Shown piece after piece: positions 1 through 13,171 of a stretch of DNA of 64,000 nt; positions within the stretch are counted from its first letter, which is position 1; every line of letters begins with the position of its first letter. Location of the stretch: NCBI RefSeq assembly GCF_024679095.1, contig NC_066529.1:3527094-3591093 (forward strand), written 5' to 3'. A program made the position numbers and the translations under genes. The notes beneath the pieces are model-generated. The model saw only the letters and a list, made by a program, of their open reading frames with translations. It was not told the DNA's origin and ran no database searches. Origin of the DNA: Eriocheir sinensis (Eukaryota > Arthropoda > Malacostraca > Decapoda > Varunidae).

Positions 1-132
1 AAAAGAAAATGGGATAAAATGATGCCGAAAAAGAAAATGGGATAAATTGTTGCCGAAAGAGAAAATGGGATAAAATGATGCCGAAAAAGAAAATGGGATA
101 AAATGATGCCGAAAAAGAAAATGGGATAAAAA
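1..132 (+). repeat. Minisatellite, about 28-bp unit
   Basis: Four to five copies of AAAGAAAATGGGATAAAATG ATGCCGAA with single-base changes run from the window edge, so the array probably continues to the left. Confidence 0.75.
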
Positions 133-860
133 TTAAGAAGTTGAAAGGTAATGAATCAGAAAAAAAGGAAAAATGGTAGACCGAATATGAGAGAAAAGAA
201 ATACAATAGAAAAACAAAAGGAGAAAATAGAAAATAAGTAGGCTAATTGGACAATAAAGAATAATACAAGATAACAAAGGAACCAGAGAGAGAAAAATAG
301 TAAGGACATAAGGAAAAAGATCAACAGAAAATGAAATAAAGAAAAAAATAACGATAGAGAACAGGAAGAAAAAATAAGTAAGCTAGCAGGATAATAGACA
401 AGGCTAATACAAGATAACAAAAGAGCCAGAAAAAAATAGCAAGGGAAGAATTAAAAAAAGAAATCAGAAAATGAGAAAAAGAAAAAAAAAGATAACATGA
501 AGAAAAAAGGAAGATAAGTAAGTTAGAAGGAATTAATGAAAAGGCAAACAGATGAATGAAACTAAAAAAGAGGAGAAAAAGAGTAAGAAAGAAGGAAATA
601 AAGAAAAAAGGAAAACAAAGAGAAAAGGAAAATGAAAGAAAAAAGTAAGCTAGAGGGAAATAAGGTAAAAGTCTAAAAAAAAAAAAAGTAAACTAGAAGG
701 AAATAAAGAAAAAGGAAAACAGAAAGAGATAAGACAAACAAAGAAAAAGAATAAAATAAGTAAGCTATATAGTAGGTCAATAAACAAGGATAATACAAGA
801 TCATAAAAGAACCAGAAAGATTATATACAAAACTAAGCAAATAATGAGACTATACTATTG
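133..860. other. A-rich non-coding DNA
   Basis: Purine-rich, mostly A and G on the plus strand, with loosely repeated segments such as GATAATACAAGAT and AATAAGTAAGCTA. No gene seen. From 865 to about 1680 composition becomes ordinary, also without a recognisable gene; a degenerate GTTAGTGTG-type repeat lies at 1296-1410. Confidence 0.5.
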
Positions 861-1689
861 TGGCTCACGTGACCGCATCGCTGGAAACCATTATACTCTC
901 ATTTGGAAATCCTATTAATAATCGTTCCCGAACCACGAGGAAAACAAAGACGCCCAACACGAAGGAGGATTCGGCGCGCGCTGCTTCGGCCTTCAGAGCG
1001 AGCGAGGAGGGGGAACCACAACGATGCCTTTCTTGATCAGCGTTACTAGAGCGGTTAAAAACATAAAGAACAGTACTTAACACTTGCAACACTAGCTTTG
1101 ATTATCGTTATTTTTGTGGGTACGACAGTTTTGGGTCTGACATCGATAAATGCAATGTTCTGAGGAGGAAGATCCGCTGGCAACTTTGCTTTGTTTTCCT
1201 GCTCAACCTCATTGTCAGCCTTATCGTGGGTGTATGGCAGGTATATGTGGGGAGGTTGGGGGAAATCGGGCGGGGGAAATCAGTTAGGTCGTGGTTAGTT
1301 ACTGTGTTATATGGTAAATGTCAGTAACTGTTAGTGTGTTAATAAGTGTGTTGATAAGTGTTCGTAAGAATGTTAGTCTGTTAGTGAGTGAGTTAGTGTC
1401 AGTAGGTAAAGGGGAAATGTATATGAACCAGGGTGTTGAATGAATGTATAAGCGTGTGTTGGCCTCGCTCTAGTCTTTCTTTGTGTTGGGTGGCACTGAG
1501 AAGCCCTCATCGTTGCTCATTCCACCAGGTCGAGAAAAAGGGCTTCGGGGCATCTTCTCCCGGTCATTATGCATTCATTAACGCGGCTCGTCGGGGAAAA
1601 CTGCGCATAATACGACGGACTCCGAGCTAATGACCCCCAGACACGGAACGGGGTAATAACAATGATAGACTTGATTAGATGCGGCGCCC

Positions 1690-2900
1690 GAGGAGGTAGA
1701 GGAGATAGAGTGTAATTATCTTTTTTGCCTTCTTATCTCCTTCTCTTCTACTTACTACTCTTCTCCTCCCTGCTCCCCCCATTTTACTCTTCTTCTTTTT
1801 TTCATGTTTATAGTACGAGTTTGAGACGAGGAGATAGAGTGTAATTATCTTTTTTGCCTTCTTATCCTCTTATATTCTCCTTACTTCTGTTCTTCTACCT
1901 TCTCCTTCCCCTTCTACTCTTCTCTTTCCTTCAGTTATCTATCTCCTTTTTATAGTACAAGTTTGCGAAGAGATGGTGAGTGACTATTGTGTTTGCCTTT
2001 CTCTTCCCTTGCCATTCTCCTTACCCCTGTTTTCCGACCTGGTTCTCTCCCTTCTACTCTTCTTTTTCCTTCTTTCCTTCTATTTTTTTTCCTGTTTACG
2101 TAGAGGAGATGAAGAGTGATTATGTTTCCCTTCCTTTCCTATTCCATTCTCCTTACTCCTGTTTTCCTACCTGGTTCTCTCTCTTCTACTCTTCTTTTTC
2201 CTTCTTTCCTTCTAATTTTTTTTCCTGTTTACGTAGAGATGAAGAGTGATTATGTTTCCCTTCCTTTCCTATTCCATTCTCCTTACTCCTGTTCTCCTGC
2301 TTGCTCCTGTCCCCTCTACTCCTCTTTTTTTCCTTTTTTTCTTCTATATTTTGTCCTGTTTATATTACAAGTTTGCGAAGAGGAGATGGTGAATGATTAT
2401 CCTTTTTGCCTTCGTGTCCCCTTCCATTCTCCTGATCTCTGTTTTCCTCCCTGCTCCTCTTCCTTCTATTCAGTCTTCTATCGTTTTCCTGTTTATACAT
2501 GTTTGCGAAGAGACGATTATTACTGTGTTTACCTTCCTCCTTCCCATTCTCCTTGACGCAAGCCAATACACTGCTTCCCTACCTGCTAATTTCCCTTCCT
2601 CTCATTTTTTTACTTTGTGGTTTTCGAGGAAGAGACAGGGAACTATTTTCTCTCTCTCCTCTCCTTTTCTAACTTCCCCAGCCTATGCCTTGTTTCCTTA
2701 GTACTTGCTCTTTTTCCTTCCACTCTGTCTTCTAGCTTTACCTGTTTATCTTACATGTTTGCAAAGAGAAAGAGTGAGTGATTCTGCTTGCCTTCCCTCC
2801 CATCCCCTTCCCAACACAGCCTATACCCTGCTCCCCTATCTGCCCCTTCCCTTCTTATTTATCCCTTACTTTGTTTCCCTTTTCCGTCATATTACTAACT
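1690..2900. repeat. Degenerate tandem array, about 130-140-bp unit
   Basis: Each unit has a purine island such as GCGAAGAGGAGATGGTGAAT GATTAT followed by a C/T-rich block with CCTTCTTTCCTTC. Islands begin near 1698, 1828, 1964, 2099, 2232, 2375, 2504, 2627 and 2761, so about nine diverged copies. Open frames here are produced by the pyrimidine composition. Confidence 0.65.
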
Positions 2901-3392
2901 ATTCTTCCGTCCCTCTCTTGTTGAACACTTCGATATTCTCATCCTCATCCCCAACGTTACTGTGGGTGTATGGTCGGTATACGGGGGAGGTGGGAGGGAG
3001 CATGGGTGAGGTAGTTAAGGCACAGGCAGTTAGTAAGGGTGAGGAGGTGAAGGGGGAGAGCGGGGTGAGTGCTTGGGGTGAAGAAGTAAAGGGGTAAAGT
3101 AGGGTTGAGGGTGTGGGGTGAGGGAGTGATGAAGTGATGAGGTGTGAAAGTGAAATGGGAAAGTATAAGGTTGTGGGTGTGAAATGCATGTGTATATAAA
3201 TGTTGGTGTTGTTTTGCTCTTTCTTTTTGTTGGTTGCCATTTGGAAGCCTTCATTACCACCACCACCACCACCACCACACACAAGACACAACAAACGGAA
3301 CACTCAGTACCTTCTTCACCATCCCAACGAAGCCCCGGAGGTTCCTCATCCTGCGCCCGCCTCTGTCTACAAGCAGAGAACACGAGTCGCTG

Positions 3393-3395
<3 letters not shown>

Positions 3396-3454
<59 letters not shown>
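3396..3454. repeat. AC microsatellite
   Basis: About 29 dinucleotides without obvious interruption. Confidence 0.95.
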
Positions 3455-3457
<3 letters not shown>

Positions 3458-3597
3458 GATGCATATAGTAAAAAAATGAACGATGGGAAGAATAAAACAA
3501 AAAAATATAGAGAAAGAGATAGAGAAATAAAGATAGATAAGTTAGATAGATAGGTTTACTGGCTACACATTGTTTACACTATATAGGTTACAAATCT

Positions 3598-3704
<107 letters not shown>

Positions 3705-4221
3705 AATGATATACAAACACACAGGGAAGCACACGTAAACATTTGGAAATAATGAATTTGAAAGTAAAGTAAAGAATCTCAGTTTTTACATGTTTCTCAT
3801 ATATTCAAATTATGGTTAGTGAAGCTACAGATTAACAGCAAGGAAATTCTGATTAAAAACAAGAAAATTATAAGATTACATGTATTGAAACGACAAGAAT
3901 ATGCGAGAGAAGAAAGAGAGAAAGAAAAAAAAAGAGAACATATATCAAGAGACAGACAGAGATTGACAGACTAAAGTAGATATCTATACATGCCCACACT
4001 ATTTCATTCATACATACATACACATTGAGACAAACAAACGGGCAAACAGACAAGACACAAACATGCAAACACACACACACGAATACGTACATACAGACAT
4101 TCATACATACCGATACAGACAGACACAGACAGACACGTACACTGACTTACTAACAAACAGACACAGACATACGACAGACTGACAGACCCAAGACAAACAG
4201 ACAGTCATGCAGTCATAAAGC

Positions 4222-4366
<145 letters not shown>

Positions 4367-5038
4367 CATAAAATAACATCCGCCCACCAATAAACACAAG
4401 ATCACGAACCCAGGACAGACTCGGGCCAAACAAAACCGACACGGAACAAACACAACACCAACAACCAAGCAATTTACCGGAATAAAACGACATATCGCTC
4501 CTTCCTGGCCTCGTCCTCAGGTAAGTCACAGGTAACCGTATACAGACTCCTCGGGGCAACACCTGTTACCCCCTTTGGACAGGTGTGTGTGACCCGCTAA
4601 GGCCGTTAAGGTGCCAGCAAGCAGACAGCAGCGCCACACCTGCTCCCGCCCACAGCAGACGCGTGTATCAGCAGAGGGTAGGCAAGCGCGGTCAACCACT
4701 CTCCTCTTCCACCGCCACCACCACCACCAGGGTTGCCAAGTCATGTAAGCTGCAGTTATCCGCCGCAGATTTTACCAGCCCCCCAAGAATAGCCCAACAT
4801 GAGAGGAGGTGATCTCTATATGCAGCCGGTAATTCGCTTGCATAAGCAAATGTATTACTTATTACAAAATACCCACAACTCGGGACTCTTAATATTTCCC
4901 GCGGAACCTAAATATTATAGCCGAACCTGATAAACAGAAAACTGTGATCTATGATAAACAAACCCGCAGCCCGCAACTTCCCAATACATTGCACGGAATC
5001 TAAATATAGACTTACATAAAATTAACATATATATATAT

Positions 5039-5042
<4 letters not shown>

Positions 5043-5111
<69 letters not shown>
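5043..5111. repeat. AT then GA compound microsatellite
   Basis: A short TATA run at 5027-5040 leads into about 34 GA units. Confidence 0.9.
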
Positions 5112-5114
<3 letters not shown>

Positions 5115-5529
5115 ATGAATATAATAATGAAGATAACAAGAACATGCACGATGCCAATACAGTAACATGCAACAGCAGTCATGAATTCAGATCTAAGGAG
5201 CAAAACAGAAACGGAGGAAAGATACAGACGGCAGATGGGCTCAGAGTCTAATAAATTAAAGTCAGGCAGAAACACGAACATCCGTAGACATGAATAATAT
5301 GTGTCATGCCGTGGAAAACCCGGCGCTCACGACTTCCAAATCATTCAAGCGAAGCCTTTATAAAAATAGCTAAATTGGGCTGGAAATCCGAGACCTTGGC
5401 AACACTGACCACCACCACCACCACCACCACTCTCCTTGACCAGCACCAGCACCACCACCACTGCCTGATCGTCCACCCACCCCGTGTCCGATTTCCTTCT
5501 CCCACTCCGCTGACCACGGCAACCCGACA

Positions 5530-6610
5530 CGCGTGAGTACTGGCCGTAACTTTCGGTATTGGCTTTTTTTCCCGCGTTCTTACTCTCGCCTGAAGTGTCT
5601 GGCTGAAGGTTTGGGGGCGTTTAAAGATGAATATAGATACGGTCGCCTTTTCGCCATTTCATTTCAGCGTCCATGATGATCTGACGTTGAGTATTAACTA
5701 GTGAATGGCAGGGGCTTTTCTGTTTCGTTAATTAGTTCTTGCTCTCGACTTTGTTACCGCCGAAAGGAAGGAGAGAGAGAAGGAAAAGGGAAGGAAGGGG
5801 AAAAGGGAAGGGGAAAAGGGAAGGAACGGGAAAAGGGAAGGAACGGGAAAAGGGAAGGAAGGGGAAAAGGGAAGGAAGGGGAAAAGGGAAGGAAGGTTAA
5901 AAGGGAAGGAACGGGAAAAGGGAAGGAAGGGGAAAAGGGAAGGAAGGGGAAAAGGGAAGGAACGGGAAAAGGGAAGGAAGGGGAAAAGGGAAGGAAGGGG
6001 AAAAGGGAAGGAATGGGAAAAGGAAAAGAAGGGAAAACGGGAAGGCGAAAGTCGATTAAGAGGAAGAAGTGCAGAAGGAGGAGGAGGAGGAGGAGGAGGA
6101 GGAGGAAGTAAAGGAGGCGAGAGAAGGTAGGTAGGTTAGAAGCGGGCCTTTTTGTTCCTAAGAAGTTAAGCAGATGTTAAGTTAAGCGTTAAACCATGGC
6201 GGACTGATGCGAAAATTGACTTTAACATTGAATAGTGACTTTTTTAATTTCATTCTGGCTCTCTCCAAAAATGTCTGGCTGGGGTTTGAGAGTAATTAAA
6301 TGCGTCATCTATTCTCCATTAATTTTCAGTGTTAACCAAGGCGAGCTGACGCAAGTATTGACCAACATTGGATGGTTAAGATTTTTTCGTTCTTACTCTC
6401 TCCTAAAGTGTCTAGGAGGTATTTTGGGGCACAAGGGAGGATAGGTATGGCTGCCTTGTCGCCCACCAACCCCGTCTTCTATTCCAGCCTTCACTGAGTT
6501 AACCGCGGCGGCTGAAGACTATCGACTGTATCTTTTGATAGTATTTTTTTTTACTCGTTTTTACTCTCGCCAAAAGTATCTGGCTAGTGAATTGGATGTT
6601 TAAAAGGCCG
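5530..6610 (+). repeat. Degenerate tandem units with TTACTCTCGCC motif
   Basis: Units near 5540, 6230, 6380 and 6540 share CGTTCTTACTCTCGCC-like and GTGTCTGGCT segments followed by TTTAAA or similar, at about 150-160 bp spacing. The GGGAAGG array sits between the first two. Confidence 0.5.
5762..6120 (+). repeat. GGGAAAAGGGAAGGAA minisatellite
   Basis: Purine-only array with a unit of about 16-22 bp (GGAAGGGGAAAAGGGAAGGA), ending in a GGA trinucleotide run at 6076-6105. Confidence 0.8.
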
Positions 6611-6619
6611 GGGTGTCTT

Positions 6620-7670
6620 TCCTCGCCTCCGGGTACACGAATGCACGGCAAGGGTCTATGCTTTCTGTGTTTACGCAAAAGCAGCGTCACAGTTGCCATG
6701 ACAACTCAAAACTCGGGGGAACAAAAGTCGCCCGGCCAAGCAAGCATGTGTGTCGTGGCGTGAGGATAACAGGGAGGCGAGAACCACGCATTTCACCTAC
6801 ACGGAAGGAGATCACGAGATGTAGGCACGTCAGAGGTATAACGCCCAGGACCTAAGTAGGGGGTAGAGGCGTTAGTTGAGAGTTTGTATGACAGGTGCAA
6901 CAGTAGGTCCTGATGCCGAGATTAGACCCAGGAATTTTAGGTACACGAACGGAGATGATGAGAGATACGAAGGTCAAGGATTTCATGCACAGGGACTTAG
7001 TGGTGGATTGAAGTGTTGGTTAGAGAATTTATGGACGGCGTGAACCAACAGTATATGAAGACGCCTAAGACCCAACCCAGTAATTTCACGTACACGAAAA
7101 CAAGAGACCCCGAGAAAAAAAAAAGTAAAAGATCTCTTGCCGAAGGACTAAGTGGTGGATTGACGCGTTAGAGAGATTTCCATACAGCGTGAACAAGACA
7201 CAAGACCCCTCCCCAAAAATTCACGTTTACGAAAGGAAGACACGAGATGAAAACAACGTAATCCTTCCCAGGGACTAAACAGCGGGTTGCGGCGTTAGTG
7301 ATGGTCTATTACGCCACGTGCGGTCTGGAAAATGCAGTCGTTGAGACCCGTAAACAGGAATTCCACATGCACGAAAGGAATGCGGAAAAAAACCCTCGTG
7401 TCACGCATAGGGACTTAATGGCGGGTTGAGGCGTCAGCGGGAGGGTTTAAACACCATAGGAGGGCTTAGGACACTACCGTTACGAGTTCTAATTGCTTTA
7501 AGAACTTCATGTGCACGGCAGGAGGGCGCGAGAGAGCAAAACGTTGAGGGAATCACGGATGAGGATGAAGTGGTGATCGAGGCGTCAGAGGAAGGGTTTC
7601 AACACCACGTGGGGGCTTAGTACACCACAGATAAGGAGTTTTAGTTGTCTAAGAACCGACCGCCGCTCAC
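6620..7670 (+). repeat. Degenerate tandem array, about 140-bp unit
   Basis: Each unit contains (G/C)TACACGAA..GGA..GA.ACGAGA, then an AGGGACTTAGTGG-like block, then GCGTTAG. Landmarks occur near 6638, 6801, 6940, 7090, 7227, 7366 and 7510. No gene seen. Confidence 0.65.
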
Positions 7671-7674
7671 CAAC

Positions 7675-7800
7675 GCAGGAATTACACTGCCGCGGACCTC
7701 CCCTCCGCCTCGCCACGCCCCGCTCCGCCCTCAGCCCCGCGGAGAAGCTACATCACGACCCCACTGCGCCAGGAGGGGCCCAAGAGGAAGGGACTGACCA
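7675..7800. other. GC-rich segment, no gene recognised
   Basis: A short CpG-containing island (GCCGCGGACCTCCCCTCCGC and following) stands out from its surroundings. It could be a promoter or exon, but no motif decides this. Confidence 0.25.
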
Positions 7801-8224
7801 CGGGGGGCTGAGGAAGTGCGAAAAATAGCTCGACTTTGTTACCACCGAAAGGAAGGAAGGAAGGAGAGGAGAGAGAGGAAAAGGGAAGGAAGGGAAAATG
7901 CGAAGTCGATTAGGAGGAAATGAGGGAGAAGAGGAAGTAAAGAAGGTGAGAGAAGGAAGAGTAGAGAATGGAGAAAGAGAGGTTAGAGGAGGAGGAGGAG
8001 GTGGAGGTATCAGAGAAGGAAGAAGAGAGGGAAAAGCAAGCAGTAGCGGAAGGAAGTGGAGCAAGAAAGATAAAGATAAAAGGAAGGGTAGGACGAGGAG
8101 GAGGAGGAGGTTTAGAAAGACGGAGAGGGAGACGGGAGGGTGAGGAGGAATAAGAGGAGGAGGAGAAGAGGAGGAGGAGGAGGAGGCGGAAGCGGAAAAA
8201 TATAAAGAATCAAGGAGGCTCAAT

Positions 8225-8350
8225 TTGCTGTCATTATGCACCAAAACCACCATCGCCACCACCACCACCACCACCACCACCGCCATCACCACCACCACCA
8301 CCACCACCACCACCACCGCCATCACCACCACCACCACCACCACCGCCACA
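8225..8350. repeat. ACC trinucleotide microsatellite
   Basis: CAC/ACC repeats interrupted by GCCATC; gives poly-His, poly-Thr or poly-Val frames that are not genes. Confidence 0.9.
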
Positions 8351-8449
8351 GTCATCCTCACCTCCAGTAGTGCAAAATCACAAGTTTCTGTTCTATTACT
8401 GTCTTCAGGCAACCAAATGATGTATATAAATATTTTACAATGCACACGC

Positions 8450-8451
8450 AC

Positions 8452-8505
<54 letters not shown>

Positions 8506-8591
8506 CGGGGAGGCCGACTTTTGTGTGCGTGTGAAATAAGACACAAAAAATATTCATATCCTTGTCTGTATTTTGTTTAACTAGTAATGCA

Positions 8592-8656
<65 letters not shown>
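8450..8656. repeat. AC and CT microsatellites
   Basis: AC at 8450-8503 and CT at 8596-8656, separated by ordinary sequence. Confidence 0.95.
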
Positions 8657-8659
<3 letters not shown>

Positions 8660-8864
8660 GGTAGAAAATAATTATGTAGCACAAGAATGAGATAATTACG
8701 TACTGAGCGTGATTTACGAAGGTATGCTAAAGAGAACACAATGATTATAGGCATTCTGATTTTTCCAAACTTCTATATTTTCTTTCACCGTCTGTGTATA
8801 ATTTCAGTCACCTGTAATTAATATCTCTTTGCCCATCCTTGTGTACATTACCTATAACATATCT

Positions 8865-8985
8865 TTCGGCCACCTCTTTTGATTCTTTTTTGTAGGAGCA
8901 GCGAGTAGCGGGCTTTTTTTTATTATAGTTTCCTTTTTTTGTGCCCTTGAGCTGTCTCCTTTGTTGTAAAAAAAATACTCCAATC
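8865..8985 (-). repeat. Interspersed repeat B, copy 1
   Basis: On the minus strand: AAAGGAGACAGCTCAAGGGC, AAAAAGCCCGCTACTCGCTG and CTCCTACAAAAAAGAATC. Related sequences occur at 28205, 35765, 45665, 47515, 55875 and 56655. Confidence 0.6.
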
Positions 8986-9218
8986 TCTGTATACATTTCT
9001 TCGTCCGTTGCATGATCTCCCTCGTCCCTGTACGTCTGCCTTTAACTTTACACATCTCTCCGCCATTCAGTGACGTATGCGTATGCTCATAAGGAAGTGG
9101 AAGGGGCCACGTCTCACGAGTCTTACAGCCGTATATGTCTGGCTTTCCCTCACCAAGAAATGGCAGTGATTGTATACGCATAAACGAAAAGAAAGTTCGG
9201 TATTTTTTTCTTCATTAA

Positions 9219-9221
<3 letters not shown>

Positions 9222-9298
<77 letters not shown>
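9222..9298. repeat. AC microsatellite
   Basis: About 38 dinucleotides. Confidence 0.95.
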
Positions 9299-9299
<1 letters not shown>

Positions 9300-9365
9300 C
9301 ACTGTTAATTACTTTCAGTTTGGTGCAGCTGTTAACCCGTTATAGTTGTTTATATAGAAAGTAAA

Positions 9366-9561
9366 GGTAAAGTTTGGGGCACACGCTATAATCGCGTGTG
9401 GCCGTTGAGCCCGTGGTGGGAAGAGCCCATTGCATCGGGACACAGGGCCAATGTGACAGTCGGATTAACACAGTTTCCCCAGGTTTTTCCAGTTACCCAT
9501 TTATTGACCGGCCCGAAAGGGAGGGGTAACAGCTGTCTGGGCATGCTAACCACCACACCAC
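9366..9561 (-). mobile_element. SINE-like element, second copy or relative
   Basis: On the minus strand it begins CCGTGGTGTGGTGGTTAGCA, again tRNA-like, and contains AATGGGTAACTGG and CGGGCTCAACGGCCACACGC. It resembles the 18480 element in its head and in the CCATT(T/C)A(C/T)TG segment. Confidence 0.5.
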
Positions 9562-10300
9562 GGATCTTGACCCATGTCCCTGTCAACCTGTGTAGGACCT
9601 TCTTTTACCTGTAATATACCTTTATCTCCATAAGTCTCCCTTCACCAGTATTATATCTCTCTTCTCCGCTGTTAAATGTTTTCCTTCACTTTACTGATCT
9701 CTACCCATGTCTCTGTAAGCCTCTGTAATACCTCTCTTTCCTAATAATATACCTTTGTCTCCGTAAGTCTCCCTTCACCAGTATTATATCTCTCTTCTCT
9801 GCTGTTAAATGTCTTCCTTCACTTTACTGATCTCTACCCATGTCTCTGTAAGCCTCTGTAATACCTCTCTTTCCTAATAATATACCTTTGTCTCCATAAG
9901 TCTTCCTTCCACAGTAATAAGTATATCCCCTACTACTGTACATCTTCCTTCCCCTTGTTTAAATCTATCCATGTCTCTGTTAGCCTGTGTATTATCTTGT
10001 TTTACCTGCAACATATCTCCGCCTTCTCCTTTCTTCATAAGTCTTTCTTCAATAGTAATATCTCCCTCCCCTCTCCTGTTAAATATCATCCTTCACTTTA
10101 CTGATATCAAACCACGTCCCTGTAAGCCTCTGCAGTACCTTTCTTTACCCGCAATATACTTTGCTCCATAGATCTCCCTTCCACAGTAATAAATCTACCC
10201 CTTCCTGCCGTAAATCTATCCCCCTCCTATTGATATCGACCCACGTCTATGTAAGCTTGGGTAGGACCTTCTTATACCTGTAATAAACCTACGCCTCTGA
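9560..10300 (+). repeat. Tandem array, about 130-140-bp unit
   Basis: Units carry CCCATGTCTCTGTAAGCCTC and AATATACC and end with CTTCACTTTACTGAT. CCATGTC or CCACGTC landmarks lie near 9570, 9704, 9838, 9968, 10112 and 10230. The two middle units are nearly identical and the outer ones diverged. Confidence 0.75.
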
Positions 10301-10619
10301 AAGCCTTCCTTCAACAGTACCATCTCTTTCCCTCTGTAACCCTTTATAACTTTTCCTACCATCTCTCTCCCTACTGTAAACCTCCATACTGCATATACGG
10401 ACGACGGAATGGCAGAGTAGAGAGTAGAGAAAGAATGGTAAGAGGAGGAGCAGGAAGAAGAGGAAGAGGAAGAGGAGGAGGAGGAGGAGCAAGAGGAAGA
10501 GAAGGAAGAGGATAAGGAAAATGAGGAGGAAGAGGAAAGTTGGAAAGTTTCGTTTAGTCGGCGCAACATCTGTGGTCATATACCGGAGAGAGACAGAAGG
10601 GGAAGGAATTATAGAAGGG

Positions 10620-10682
10620 AACAAATCCCAGGAGACGGGACACAACCCCCGATTAATACCTGGTACCCATTCACTACAGGAG
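10620..10682. mobile_element. SINE fragment
   Basis: The stretch with GATTAATACCTGGTACCCAT followed by TCACTACAGG matches the body segment of the SINE-like elements (ACCCATTCACTG). It directly precedes the large purine array. Confidence 0.35.
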
Positions 10683-12150
10683 GAAGAGGAGGAGGAAGAA
10701 GAGGAAGAGAAGGAAGAGAAAGAGGAGAAGGAAGAGAAGAAAACAGAGGAAGAAAAGGATGAAAAGAAAGAGAAGGAAGAAGATAGAGAAGGAAGAGGTA
10801 GAGAAGGAAGAAGATAGAGAAGGAAGAGGAAGAGAAGGAAGAGAAAGAGGAGAAGGAAGAGAAGAAAACAGAGGAAGAAAAGGATGAAAAGAAAGAGAAG
10901 GAAGAAGATAGAGAAGGAAGAGGAAGAGAAGGAAGAGAAAGAGGAGAAGGAAGAGAAGAAAACAGAGGAAGAAAAGGATGAAAAGAAAGAGAAGGAAGAA
11001 GATAGAGAAGGAAGAGGAAGAGAAGGAAGAGAAAGAGGAGAAGGAAGAGAAGAAAACAGAGGAAGAAAAAGATGAAAAGAAAGAGAAGGAAGAAGATAGA
11101 GAAGGAAGAGGAAGAGAAGGAAGAGAAGAAAACAGAGGAAGAAAAGGATGAAAAGAAAGAGAAGGAAGAAGATAGAGAAGGAAGAGGAAGAGAAGGAAGA
11201 GAAAGAGGAAAAGGAAGAGAAGAAAAAAGAGGAAGGATGAAAAGAAAGAGAAGGAAGAAGATAGAGAAGGAAGAGGAAGAGAAGGAAGAGAAGAAAACAG
11301 AGGAAGAAAAGGATGAAAAGAAAGAGAAGGAAGAAGATAGAGAAGGAAGAGGAAGAGGAAGAGGAAAAGGAAGAGAAGAAAAAAGAGGAAGAAAAGGAAG
11401 AGAAGGAAGAAGATATAGAAGGAAGAGGAATATAAGGAAGAGAAGAAAATAGAGGAAGAAATTGATGTAAAGAAATAGAAGTAATAAGATAGAGAAGGAA
11501 GAGGAAGAGAAGGAAGAGAAAGAGGAAAAGGAAGAGAAGAAAACAGAGGAAGAAAAGGATGAAAAGAAAGAGAAGGAAGAAGATAGAGAAGGAAGAGAAA
11601 GAGGAAAAGGAAGAGAAGAAAAAAGAGGAAGAAAAGGATGAAAAGAAAGAGAAGGAAGAAGATAGAGAAGGAAGAGGAAGAGAAGGAAGAGAAAGAGGAA
11701 AAGGAAGAGAAGAAAAAAGAGGAAGGATGAAAAGAAAGAGAAGGAAGAAGATAGAGAAGGAAGAGGAAGAGAAGGAAGAGAAGAAAACAGAGGAAGAAAA
11801 GGATGAAAAGAAAGAGAAGGAAGAAGATAGAGAAGGAAGAGGAAGAGAAGGAAGAGAAAGAGGAAAAGGAAGAGAAGAAAACAGAGGAAGAAAAGGATGA
11901 AAAGAAAGAGAAGGAAGAAGATAGAGAAGGAAGAGGAAGAGAAGGAAGAGAAAGAGGAAAAGAAAGAAGAAAAAAGAGGAAGAAGATAGAGAAGGAAGAG
12001 GAAGAGGAAGGAAGAAAACAGAGGAAAGGATGAAAAGAAAGAGAAGGAAGAAGATAGAGAAGGAAGAGGAAGAGAAGGAAGAGAAAGAGGAAAAGAAAGA
12101 GAAGAAAAAAGAGGAAGAAAAGGATGAGAAGGAAGAAGATAGAAAGAGAT
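10680..12150 (+). repeat. Purine-rich minisatellite array, 1.47 kb
   Basis: Unit about 85-115 bp built from GAAGAAAACAGAGGAAGAAA and AGGATGAAAAGAAAGAGAAGGAAGAAGATAGAG-type blocks, with only occasional C or T on the plus strand. Unit length varies by deletion. The long Lys/Glu and Phe/Leu/Ser open frames it creates on both strands are composition artefacts. Confidence 0.9.
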
Positions 12151-12334
12151 GTTTGAGTCAGCAAAATTCAATTGAGCGTTGGCTTCCTATTGACTTTCCG
12201 TCTTCTCGAGAAAGTTGTAATTTTCAGCGAAACACTTGAATATGACGGAACATATTGCCCGCATCACGCGTTGGCTCAGGCTCCCCTACGCCTGGACACG
12301 CGACCAGACATACGACATAGCTACAGGAAGTCTG

Positions 12335-12335
12335 G

Positions 12336-12412
<77 letters not shown>
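12335..12412. repeat. GT microsatellite
   Basis: About 37 dinucleotides. Confidence 0.95.
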
Positions 12413-12414
<2 letters not shown>

Positions 12415-12639
12415 CAACTGTTCGTTTCCTCTGTTCGTTATCTGTGGTTCTAAAAGAGTCTGTTCGTTTGTCTGTAAGTCTGTGGGTTCTGTATGTGGTA
12501 TTCGTCTGTTATTTGTTGTCCTGGGAGTAACTAGATAACTTTGGAGTCTGTGTCCACTTATAATCATGTAAGTCTGCTGGTTATCTATGGGTTGTATGTG
12601 TTCTTTGTCGTGTTTGTCGTCTTTGGGAGGAAATACATA

Positions 12640-12810
12640 ACTTCATCTACCTTCCGCTGCTGGCCGCGGGGAAGGTTCTGGCGCTGGGCGAAGCGAGCCA
12701 GCGGTCCTCTCGAGCTGCCCTCTCTCGCCGTGTCTCCTTCACCGGCGTTCTCGGCCTCAACCCGACCAATGACTGACCGCATCCTGAAGGCGAGACGGAA
12801 ACTGTGATAT
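12640..12810. other. GC-rich island, no gene recognised
   Basis: CpG-rich sequence with an inverted CCAAT (CATTGGTCGG on the minus strand). Frames are open on both strands without recognisable domains. It could be a promoter or first exon; unsupported beyond composition. Confidence 0.25.
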
Positions 12811-13094
12811 ATTCATTTTTTACGGTACACGAGGCAGGGGATGATAAAAACAAAACTATATATAAAAATACTTCACACGCTGCTCCTGTACATTAAAAAA
12901 GAACAAGAGGTAGGGCAAGGACAAAACATAATTACACACACACAAAAAGAAAATCACTTAAGACGCTGCTCCTATACATAAAAAATAGAGGAAGATGTCG
13001 AAAAAATATCTTTCTCACTCTCTTCCTCTCTTTCTCTCATTCCCTTACACCCACTCTCCCTCTTTTTCCCTTCTTCCTTCCTTCCTTCCATCCT

Positions 13095-13109
13095 TCCTCT
13101 CACAAACCA

Positions 13110-13171
<62 letters not shown>

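Noticed and set aside
10609..12171. Open frames of about 500 codons on the minus strand (Phe/Leu/Ser-rich)
   Set aside because: They come from the purine-rich minisatellite; composition is low complexity, there is no domain, and the other strand is equally open as Lys/Glu repeats.
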